This document shows, piece by piece, positions 51,887 to 62,000 of a stretch of 64,000 nucleotides of DNA. The stretch comes from Karalla daura (Eukaryota > Chordata > Actinopteri > Chaetodontiformes > Leiognathidae), in assembly GCA_029224185.1 (NCBI GenBank), contig CM055196.1, positions 310,001 through 374,000 of the forward strand, in the 5' to 3' direction. The notes under the pieces are model-generated. The model was not told the DNA's origin. It was given only the letters and a program-made list of their open reading frames with translations, and ran no database searches. Made by a program: the position numbers and the translations under genes. Position 1 is the stretch's first letter. Each line of letters opens with the position of its first letter.

Positions 51887-52400
51887 GGCGTTCTGGAGAC
51901 TCTCCCCTACGGCGTGACAGTGAGCTCATCTTCCAGATAGGTGAAAGCGCAGTCTCCATAGAGCCAAATGTTTATCACTTGGCCAATTTGGCTTTTCCCC
52001 ATAAGAATGAATGGGAGAAACAGAACTCCACAAACAAACATTCGCAACGTTGCCATACTTTGACTTTGAAACTTCCTTTTCTTTTCAAAAATTGAAGAAT
52101 CTTGTGGTGTGTTTGTGTAGCGAGTTGCACGCTGATAGGTTGTATGGTTTTTCAGCAGCACCTCTTCTCGACGACCATGTGCTCAGGTACCTGCTCCAAT
52201 GTCTCCTCTGCTGACATGGTAATACAAAGTGATGAGGCGTCCAGCTTCAATGCACCCCAGCAGATGGCACAGGCCCTGGGAGACTCCCAGAGTGGGAAAG
52301 GACCCCCTCAGCATTGGGCATGTCCAATCTCTTCTGAGCACCGGGCCGACATGCGGGATCGCTGAAAAATCAGCTCTCGTTTCGCTCTTTTCACGCTGCT

Positions 52401-52500
52401 NNNNNNNNNNNNNNNNNNNNNNNNNNNNNNNNNNNNNNNNNNNNNNNNNNNNNNNNNNNNNNNNNNNNNNNNNNNNNNNNNNNNNNNNNNNNNNNNNNNN
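52401..52500. other. Assembly gap (100 N)
   Basis: Exactly 100 Ns. The preceding base is unit base 514 and the following base is about unit base 744. About 229 bp plus any multiple of 771 are needed to stay in phase, so the stated size is nominal. Confidence 0.97.
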
Positions 52501-53669
52501 GCATAGTACACACACCAAATCGTGTCATGGCGTTCTGGAGACTCTCCCCTACGGCGTGACAGTGAGCTCATCTTCCAGATAGGTGAAAGCGCAGTCTCCA
52601 TAGAGCCAAATGTTTATCACTTGGCCAATTTGGCTTTTCCCCATAAGAATGAATGGGAGAAACAGAACTCCACAAACAAACATTCGCAACGTTGCCATAC
52701 TTTGACTTTGAAACTTCCTTTTCTTTTCAAAAATTGAAGAATCTTGTGGTGTGTTTGTGTAGCGAGTTGCACGCTGATAGGTTGTATGGTTTTTCAGCAG
52801 CACCTCTTCTCGACGACCATGTGGTCAGGTACCTGCTCCAATGTCTCCTCTGCTGACATGGTAATACAAAGTGATGAGGCGTCCAGCTTCAATGCACCCC
52901 AGCAGATGGCACAGGCCCTGGGAGACTCGCAGAGTGGGAAAGGACCCCCTCAGCATTGGGCATGTCCAATCTCTTCTGAGCACCGGGCCGACATGCGGGA
53001 TCGCTGAAAAATCAGCTCTCGTTTCGCTCTTTTCACGCTGCTCCCAGCCACACCCTAAGCAGCAGACAAATTCTTTTTTCCAGTTTTGTAGGAACATTGG
53101 TGCTCTCTCATGCGGGGCAGGCCATATACCCGTGCGCCTTGTGAAATTTAAACGACGAGCCTCATCGTAGGCCCAGTGCAGCCTTTTCTCTCCATAAGCC
53201 CCCATTCATTGTCCCACCACTGCCATCAATGTTAAACGTTGCACTTCTCCTCGCGACTGTGGCCACAGTTCGCATAGTACACACACCAAATCGCGTCATG
53301 GCGTTCTGGAGACTCTCCGCTACGGCGTGACAGTGAGCTCATATTCCAGATAGGTGAAAGCGCAGTCTCCATAGAGCCAAATGTTTATCACTTGGCCAAT
53401 ATGGCTTTTCCCCGGAAGAATGAATGGGAGAAACAGAACTCCACAAACAAACATTCGCAACGTTGCCATACTTTGACTTTGAAACTTCCTTTTCTTTTCA
53501 AAAATTGAAGAATGTTGTGGTGTGTTTGTGTAGCGAGTTGCACGCTGATAGGTTGTATGGTTTTACAGCAGCACCGCTTCTCGACGACCATGTGCTCAGG
53601 TCCCTGCTCCAATGTCTCCTCTGCTGACATGGTAATACAAAGTGATGAGGCGTCCAGCTGCAATACACC

Positions 53670-53683
53670 CCAGCAGATGGCAC
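53670..53683 (+). promoter_or_regulatory. Last forward CTCF-like motif before the inversion
   Basis: Exact CCAGCAGATGGCAC. The next unit is truncated at base 308, before its own copy, so this is the forward motif nearest to the junction. It faces the reverse copy at 54861, about 1.2 kb away. Confidence 0.6.
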
Positions 53684-54367
53684 AGGCCCTGGGAGACTCG
53701 CAGAGTGGGACAGGACCCCCTCAGCATTGGGCATGTCCAATCTCTTCTGAGCACCAGGCCGACATGCGGGATCGCTGAAAAATCAGCTCTCGTTTTGCTC
53801 TTTTCACGTTGCTCCCAGCCACACCCTAAGAAGCAGAAAAATTCTTTTTTCCAGTTTTTTAGGAACATTGGTGCTCTCTCATGCGGGGCAGGCCATAAAC
53901 CCGTGCGCCTTGTGGAATTTAAACGACGAGCCTCATCGTAGGCCCAGTGCAGCCTTTTCCTTCCAAAAGCCTCCATTCATTGTCCCACCACTGCCATCAA
54001 TGTTAAACGTTGCACGACTCATCGCGACTGTGGCCACAGTTCTCATACTACACACACCAAATCGTGTCAGGGCGTTCTGGAGACTCTTTCCTACGGCGTG
54101 ACAGTGAGCTCATATTCCAGATAGGTGAAAGCGCAGTCTCCATAGAGCCAAATGTTTATCACTTGGCCAATTTGGCTTTTTCCCATGAGAATGAATGGGA
54201 AAAACAGAACTCCACAAACAAACATTCGCAACTTTGCCATCCTTTGACTTTGAAACTTCATTTTCATTTCAAAAATTGAAGAATCTTGTGGTGTGTTTGT
54301 GTAGCGAGTTGCACGCTGATAGGTGGTATGGTTTTTCAGCAGCACCTCTTCTCGACGACCATGTGCT

Positions 54368-54381
54368 CAGGTACCTGCCAA
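54368..54381. other. Inversion junction between forward and reverse arrays
   Basis: Forward sequence runs through the palindrome CAGGTACCTG (54368-54377). It then continues as CCAAGTGATAAAC, the reverse complement of unit bases about 84-96. The two sides share GC at 54377-54378, a 2-bp microhomology. The reverse side breaks inside TTGGCCAA, the palindrome in the loop of the AGCCAAAT / ATTTGGCT hairpin. There are no Ns at the junction. Microhomology-mediated joining or template switching would fit, and an assembly chimera cannot be excluded from sequence alone. Confidence 0.92.
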
Positions 54382-56014
54382 GTGATAAACATTTGGCTCA
54401 ATGGAGACTGCGCTTTCACCTATCTGGAAGATGAGCTCACTGTCACGCCGTTGGGGAGAGTCTCCAGAACGCCATGACACGATTTGGTGTGTGTACTATG
54501 CGAACTGTGGCCACAGTAGCGAGGAGAAGTGTAACGTTTAACATTGATGGCAGTGGTGGGACAATGAATGGGGGCTTATGGAGAGAAAAGGCTGCACTGG
54601 GCCTACGATGAGGCTCGTTGTTTAAACTTCACAAGGCGCACGGGTTGATGGCCTGCCCCGCATGAGAGAGCACCAATGTTCCTACATAACTGGAAAAAAG
54701 AATTTGTCTGCTGCTTAGGGTGTGGCTGGGAGCAGCGTGAAAAGAGCAAAACGAGAGCTGATTTTTCAGCGATCCCGCATGTCGGCCCGGTGCTCAGAAG
54801 AGATTGGAAATGCCCAATGCTGAGGGGGTCCTTTCCCACTCTGGGAGTCTCCCAGGGCCTGTGCCATCTGCTGGGGTGCATTGAAGCTGGACGCCTCATC
54901 ACTTTGTATTACCATGTCAGCAGAGGAGACATTGGAGCAGGTACCTGAGCACATGGTCGTCGAGGAGAGGTGCTGCTGAAAAACCATACAACCTATCAGC
55001 GTGCAACTCGCTACACAAACACACCACAAGCTTCTTCAATTTTTGAAAAGAAAAGGAAGTTTCAAAGTCAAATTATGGCAACATTGCGAATGTTTGTTTG
55101 TGGAGTTCTGTTTCTCCCATTCATTCTTACGGGAAAAAGTCAAATTGGCCAAGTGATAAACATTTGGCTCTCTGGAGACAACGCTTTCCAAATTCTGGAA
55201 TATGAGCTCACTGTCACGCCGTAAGGGAGAGTCTCCAGAACGCCCTGACACGATTTGGTGTGTGTACTATGATAACTGTGGCCACAGTCGCGAGGAGTAG
55301 TGTAACGTTTATCATTGATGGCAGTGGTGGGACAATGAATGGGGGCTTATGGAGAGAAAAGGCTGCACTGGGCCTACGATGAGGCTCGTTGTTTAAATTT
55401 CACAAGGCGCACGGGTTTATGGCCTGCCCCGCATGAGAGAGCACCAATGTTCCTACAAAACTGGAAAAAAGAATTTGTCTGCTGCTTCGGGTGTGGCTGG
55501 GAGCAGCGTGAAAAGAGCGAAACGAGAGCTGATTTTTCAGCGATCCAGCATGTCGCCCGGGGCTAAGAAGAGATTGGACATGCCCAATGCTGAGGGGGCC
55601 CTTTCAAACTCTGGGAGTCTCCCAGGGTCTGTGCCATCTGCTGGGGTGCATTGAAGGTGGACGCCTCATCACTTTGTATTGCCATGTCAGCAGAGGAGAC
55701 AATGGAGCAGGTACCTGAGCACATGGTCGTCGAGAAGAGGTCCTGCTGAAAAACCATACAACCTATCAGCGTGCAACTCGCTACACAAACACACCACAAG
55801 TTTCTTCAATTTTTGAAAAGAAAAGGAAGTTTCAAAGTCAAAGTATGGCAACGTTGCGAATGTTTGTTTGTGGAGTTCTGTTTCTCCCATTCATTCTTAT
55901 GGGGAAAAGCCAAATTGGCCAAGTGATAAACATTTGGCTCTATGGAGACTGCGCTTTCACCTATCTGGAATATGAGCTCACTGTCACGCCGTAGGGGAGA
56001 GTCTCCAGAACGCC
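54377..56014 (-). repeat. Inverted units next to the junction, core-like
   Basis: This stretch holds a 97-bp partial unit and two full units (to 55244 and 56014). On the - strand it carries core markers: TCCATTGAGCC next to the junction (as near 16491 and 43474), CCTCGCTACTGTGG (as near 27948, 31793 and 34873) and the CGTAGGCCC length state. The unit ending at 55244 already shows GTTGTC in place of GCAGTC near unit base 68, a step towards the B subtype. Confidence 0.75.
54861..54874 (-). promoter_or_regulatory. First reverse CTCF-like motif after the inversion
   Basis: GTGCCATCTGCTGG on the + strand is the exact reverse complement of the forward motif. With 53670-53683 it forms a convergent pair, the arrangement favoured at vertebrate CTCF/cohesin loop anchors. 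Eight further intact reverse copies follow at roughly 771-bp or 1540-bp steps. Confidence 0.6.
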
Positions 56015-59000
56015 ATGACACGATTTGGTGCGTGTTCTATGCGAACTGTGGCCACAGTCGCGAGGAGAAGTGTAACGTTTAACATTGATAGCAGTGGTGG
56101 GACAATGAATGGGGGCTTATGGAGAGAAAAGGCTTCACTGGGCCTACGATGAGGCTCGTCGTTTAAATTTCACAAGGCGCACGGGTTTATGGCCTGCCCC
56201 GCATGAGAGAGCACCAATGTTCCTACTAAACAGGAAAAAAGAATTTGTCTGCTGCTTAGGGTGTGGCTGGGAGCAGCGTGAAAAGAGCGAAACGAGAGCT
56301 GATTTTTCAGCGATCCCGCATGTCGGCCCGGTGCTCAGAAGAGATTGGACATGCCCAATGCTGAGGGGGTCCTTTCCCACTCTGCGAGTCTCCCAGGGCC
56401 TGTGCCATCTGCTGGGGTGCATTGAAGCCGGACGCCTCATCACTTTGTATTACCATGTCAGCAGAGGAGACATTGGAGCAGGTACCTGAGCACATGGTCG
56501 TCGAGAAGAGGTGCTGCTGAAAAACCATACAACCTGTCAGCGTGCAACTCGCTACACAAACACACCACAAGCTTCTTCAATTTTTGAAAAGAAAAGGAAG
56601 TTTCAAAGTCAAAGTATGGCAACGTTGCGAATGTTTGTTTGTGGAGTTCTGTTTCTCCCATTCATTCTTATGGGGCAAGCCAAATTGGCCAAGTGATAAA
56701 CATTTGGTTCTACGGAGACAACGTTTTCACTTATCTGGAACATGAGCTCACTGTCATGCCATAGGGGAGAGTCTCCAGAACGCCCTGAGGCGATTTGGTG
56801 TGTGTATGGTGAAAACTGTGGCCACAGTCGCGAGGAGAACTGTAACGTTTAACATTGATGGCAGTGGTGGGAAAATGAATGGGGGCTTTTGGAGAGAAGA
56901 GGCGGCACTGTGCCGGAGATGAGGCTCGCTGTTTAAATTTCACAAGGCGCATGGGTTTATGGCCTGCCTACATGAGAGAGCACCAACGTCCATACCAAAG
57001 TCGAAAAAGTATTTGTCTGCTGCTTAGGGTGTGGCTGGGAGCAGCGTGAAAAGAGCGAAATGAGAGCTGAATTTTCAGTGATCACGCAAGTCGGCCTGGT
57101 ACTCTGAAGAGATTGGGCTTGCCCAATGCTGAGGGGGAACTTTCCCACTCTGGGAGTCTCCCAGGGCCTGGGCCATCTGCTGGGGTGCATTGAAGCTGGA
57201 CGCCTGTCCACTTTGTATTACTATGTCAGCAGAGGACACATTGGAGCAGGTACCTGAGCACATGGTCGTCGAGAAGAGGTGCTGCTGAAAAACCATACAA
57301 CCTATCAGCATGCAACTCGCTACACAAACACACCACAAGCTTCTTCAATTTTTGAAATGAAAATGAAGTTTCAAAGTCAAAGTATGGCAACGTTGCGAAT
57401 GTTTGTTTGTGGAGTTCTGTTTTTCCAATTCATTCTTATGGGATAAAGCCAAATTGGCCAAGTGATAAACATTTGGCTCTATGGAGACAACGCTTTCACC
57501 AATCTGGAATATGAGCTCACTGTCACGCCGTAGGGGAGAGTCTCCAGAACGCCATGACACGATTTGGTGCGTGTTCTATGCGAACTGTGGCCACAGTCGC
57601 GAGGAGAAGTGTAACGTTTAACATTGATAGCAGTGGTGGGACAATGAATGGGGGCTTATGGAGAGAAAAGGCTGCACTGGGCCTACGATGAGGCTCGTCG
57701 TTTAAATTTCACAAGGCGCACGGGTTTATGGCCTGCCCCGCATGAGAGAGCACCAATGTTCCTACTAAACAGGAAAAAAGAATTTTTCTGCTGCTTAGGG
57801 TGTGGCTGGGAGCAGCGTGAAAAGAGCGAAACGAGAGCTGATTTTTCAGCGATCCCGCATGTCGGCCCGGTGCTCAGAAGAGATTGGACATGCCCAATGC
57901 TGAGGGGGTCCTTTCCCACTCTGCGAGTCTCCCAGGGCCTGTGCCATCTGCTGGGGTGCATTGAAGCCGGACGCCTCATCACTTTGTATTACCATGTCAG
58001 CAGAGGAGACATTGGAGCAGGTACCTGAGCACATGGTCGTCGAGAAGAGGTGCTGCTGAAAAACCATACAACCTGTCAGCGTGCAACTCGCTACACAAAC
58101 ACACCACAAGCTTCTTCAATTTTTGAAAAGAAAAGGAAGTTTCAAAGTCAAAGTATGGCAACGTTGCGAATGTTTGTTTGTGGAGTTCTGTTTCTCCCAT
58201 TCATTCTTATGGGGCAAGCCAAATTGGCCAAGTGATAAACATTTGGTTCTACGGAGACAACGTTTTCACTTATCTGGAACATGAGCTCACTGTCACGCCA
58301 TAGGGGAGAGTCTCCAGAACGCCCTGAGGCGATTTGGTGTGTGTATGGTGAAAACTGTGGCCACAGTAGCGAGGAGAACTGTAAAGTTTAACATTGATGG
58401 CAGTGGTGGGAAAATGAATGGGGGCTTTTGGAGAGAAGAGGCGGCACTGTGCCGGAGATGAGGCTCGCTGTTTAAATTTCACAAGGCGCATGGGTTTATG
58501 GCCTGCCTACATGAGAGAGCACCAATGTCCATACCAAAGTCGAAAAAGTATTTGTCTGCTGCTTAGGGTGTGGCTGGGAGCAGCGTGAAAAGAGAGAAAT
58601 GGGAGCTGAATTTTCAGTGATCACGCATGTCGGCCTGGTACTATGAAGAGAGTGGGCTTGCCCAATGCTGAGGGGGAACTTTCCCACCCTGGGAGTCTCC
58701 CAGGGCCTGGGCCATCTGCTGGGGTGCATTGAAGCTGGACGCCTGTCCACATTGTATTACTATGTCAGCAGAGGACACATTGGAGCAGGTACCTGAGCAC
58801 ATGGTCGTCGAGAAGAGGTGCTGCTGAAAAACCATACAACCTATCAGCGTGCAACTCGCTACACAAACACACCATAAGATTCTTCAATTTTTGAAATGAA
58901 AATGAAGTTTCAAAGTCAAAGTATGGCAACGTTGCGAATGTTTGTTTGTGGAGTTCTGTTTTTCCCATTCATTCTTTTAGGAAAAAGCCAAATTGGCCAA

Positions 59001-59092
59001 GTGATAAACATTTGGCTCTATGGAGGCTACACTTTCACCAATTTGGAATATGAGCTCATTGTCACGCCGTAGGGGAGAGTCTCCAGAGCGCC
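56015..59092 (-). repeat. Inverted dimer HOR (1539 bp), two copies
   Basis: Units ending at 56784 and 57553 match units ending at 58323 and 59092 at a 1539-bp offset. The second unit of each dimer is the most divergent type in the window: CATACCAAAGTCGAAAAAG, GGGAACTTTCCC, CTGTCCACTTTG (CTGTCCACATTG in the second copy) and a changed CTCF-like site. A third copy of that divergent type is the unit ending at 61405. The short unit lengths (769-770 bp) are specific to this block. Confidence 0.85.
57170..57183 (-). promoter_or_regulatory. Degenerate CTCF-like motif
   Basis: GGGCCATCTGCTGG reads CCAGCAGATGGCCC on the - strand. The purine required after GGC is a C. Its HOR partner at 58709-58722 has the same change. 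The related unit at 61022-61035 has CCAGTAGATGGCCC. Confidence 0.55.
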
Positions 59093-62000
59093 CTGACACG
59101 ATTTGGTGTGTGTACTATGAGAACTGTGGCCACAGTCGCGAGGAGTATTGTAACGTTTAACATTGATGGCAGTGGTGGGACAATGAATGGGGGCTTATGG
59201 AGAGAAAAGGCTGCACTGGGCCGACGATGAGGCTCGTCGTTTAAATTTCACAAGGCGCACGGGTTTATGGCCTGCCCCGCATGAGAGAGCACCAATGTTC
59301 CTACAAAACTGGAGTAAAAATGTATTCTGCTGCTTTGGGTGTGGCTGGGAGCAGCGTGAAAAGAGCGAAGCGAGAGCTGCTTTTTAAGCGATCCCGCATG
59401 TCGGCCCGGTGCTAAGAAGAGATTGGACATGCCCAATGCTGAGGGGGCCCTTTCAAACTCTGGGAGTCTCCCAGGGCCTGTGCCATCTGCTGGGGTGCAT
59501 TGAAGCTGGACGCCTCATCACTTTGTATTACCATGTCAGCAGAGGAGACATTGGAGCAGGTACCTGAGCACATGGCCGTCGAGAAGAAGTGCTGCTTAAA
59601 AACCATACAACCTATCAGCGTGCAACTCGCTACACAAACGCACCACAAGATTCTTCACTTTTTGAAATGAAAATGAAGTTTCAAAGTCAAAGTATGGCAA
59701 CGTTGCGAATGTTTGTTTGTGGAGTTCTGTTTTTCCCATTCATTCTTATGGGAAAAAGCCAAATTGGCCAAGTGATAAACATTTGGCTCTATGGAGACAA
59801 CGCTGTCCAACAATCTGGAATACGAGCTCACTGTCACGCCGTAGGGGAGAGTCTCCAGAACTCCCTGACACGATTTGGTGTGTGTACTATGAGAACTGTG
59901 GCCACAGTCGCAAGGAGAAGTGTAACGTTTAACATTGATGGCAGTGGTGGGACAATGAATGGGGGCTTATGGAGAGAAAAGGCTGCACTGGGCCATACGA
60001 TGAGGCTCGTCGTTTAAATTTCACAAGGCGCACGGGTTTATGGCCTGCCCCGCATGAGAGAGCACCAATGTTCCTACAAAACTGGAAAAAAAATGTATTC
60101 TGCTGCCTAGGGTGTGGCTGGCAGCAGCGTGAAAAGTGCGAAACGAGAGCTGATTTTTCAGCGATCCCGCATGTCGGCCCGGTGCTAAGAAGAGATTGGA
60201 CATGCCCAATGCTGAAGGGGTCCTTTCCCACTCTGCGAGTCTCCCAGGGCCTGTGCCATCTGCTGGGGTGCATTGAAGCTGGACGCCTCATCACTTTGTA
60301 TTGCCATGTCAGCAGAGGAAACAATGGAGCAGGTACCTGAGCACATGGTCGTCGAAAAGAGGTGCTGCTAAAAAACCATACAACCTATCAGCGTGCAACT
60401 CGCTACACAAACACACCATAAGATTCTTCAATTTTTTAAATGAAAATGAAGTTTCAAAGTCAAAGTATGGCAACGTTGCGAATGTTTGTTTGTGGAGTTC
60501 TGTTTTTCCCATTCATTCTTTTAGGAAAAAGCCAAATTGGCCAAGTGATAAACATTTGGCTCTATGGAGGCTACACTTTCACCAATTTGGAATATGAGCT
60601 CATTGTCACGCCGTAGGGGAGAGTCTCCAGAATTCCCTGACACGATTTGGTGTGTGTACTATGAGAACTGTGGCCACAGTTGCAAGGAGAAGTGTAACGT
60701 TTAACATTGATGGCAGTGGTGGGAAAATGAATGGGGGCTTAAGGAGAGAAGAGGCGGCGCTGTGCCGGAGATGAGGCTCGCTGTTTAAATTTCACAAGGC
60801 GCATGGGTTTATGGCCTGCCTACATGAGAGAGCACCAATGTCCATACCAAAGTCGAAAAAGTATTTGTCTGCTGCCTAGGGTGTGGCTGGGAGCAGCGTG
60901 AAAAGAGCGAAATGAGAGCTGAATTTTCAGTGATCACGCATGTCGGCCTGGTACTATGAAGAGATTGGGCTTGCCCAATGCTGAGGGGGAACTTTCCCAC
61001 TCTGGGAGTCTCCCAGGGCCTGGGCCATCTACTGGGGTGCATTGAAGCTGGACGCCTGTCCACTTTGTATTACTATGTCAGCAGAGGACACATTGGAGCA
61101 GGTGCCTGAGCACATGGTCGTCGAGAAGAGGTGCTGCTGAAAAACCATACAACCTATCAGCATGCAACTCGCTACACAAACACACCACAAGCTTCTTCAA
61201 TTTTTGAAATGAAAATGAAGTTTCAAAGTCAAAGTATGGCAACGTTGCGAATGTTTGTTTGTGGAGTTCTGTTTCTCCCATTCATTCTGATGGGATAAAG
61301 CCAAATTGGCCAAGTGATAAACATTTGGCTCTATGGAGACAACGCTTTCACCAATCTGGAACATGAGCTAACTGTCAAGCCGTAGGGGAGAGTCTCCAGA
61401 GCGCCCTGACACGATTTGGTGTGTGTACTATGAGAACTGTGGCCACAGTCGCGAGGAGTATTGTAATGTTTAACATTGATGGCAGTGGTGGGACAATGAA
61501 TGGGGGCTTATGGAGAGAAAAGGCTGCACTGGGCCTACGATGAGGCTCGTCGTTTAAATTTCACAAGGCGCACGGGTTTATGGCCTGCCGCGCATGAGAG
61601 AGCACCAATGTTCCTACAAACCTGGGAAAAATAATTTGTCTGCTGCTTAGGGTGTGGCTGGGAGCAGCGTGAAAAGAGCGAAGCGAGAGCTGCTTTTTAA
61701 GCGATCCCGCATGTCGGCCCGGTGCTAAGAAGAGATTGGACATGCCCAATGCTGAGGGGGCCCTTTCAAACTCTGGGAGTCTCCCAGGGCCTGTGCCATC
61801 TGCTGGGGTGCATTGAAGCTGGACGCCTCATCACTTTGTATTACCATGTCAGCAGAGGAGACATTGGAGCAGGTACCTGAGAACATGGCCGTCGAGAAGA
61901 AGTGCTGCTTAAAAACCATACAACCTATCAGCGTGCAACTCGCTACACAAACGCACCACAAGATTCTTCACTTTTTGAAATGAAAAGGAAGTTTCAAAGT

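Larger units (their letters stand above)
1..54378 (+). repeat. Forward tandem array of the ~771-bp macrosatellite unit
   Basis: The same unit recurs head to tail about 72 times. Landmarks in order within a unit are GGCGTTCTGG (base 1), AGCCAAATGTTTATCACTTGG (about base 77), CAGGTACCTG (about 298), CCAGCAGATGGCAC (about 371), a T-rich tract followed by CCAG (about 540-556), CATTCATTGTCCCACC (about 676) and ACTGTGGCCACAGT (about 728). Unit length is 771 bp plus 1 when CGTAGGCCC reads CGTATGGCCC, and plus 1 again for the B-subtype GTTGGACAGCG. Most core units are exactly 771 bp. No foreign insertion interrupts the array. Unit boundaries are arbitrary because the repeat is circularly permutable. 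The family is not recognised by name. Confidence 0.98.
51887..54378 (+). repeat. Last forward units before the inversion
   Basis: Units start at 51887 (broken by the second gap), 52529, 53300 and 54071. The last is cut at its base 308 by the inversion. The end of the 53300 unit and the 54071 unit are unusually divergent: CCTTCCAAAAGCCTCC near 53960, CACGACTCATCGCG near 54013, CATACTACAC near 54046 and CTCTTTCCTACGG near 54086. The 54071 unit has the TTTTTCCCAT / ATGGGAAAAA arms and the CATTTTCATTTC typical of left-domain units, although it keeps the A-type ATAGGTGAAAGCG. Confidence 0.85.

Noticed and set aside
16149..52601. Frames running across the N gaps (around 16301-16400 and 52401-52500)
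   Set aside because: They only appear open because Ns translate to unknown residues, and the gap sizes are nominal.
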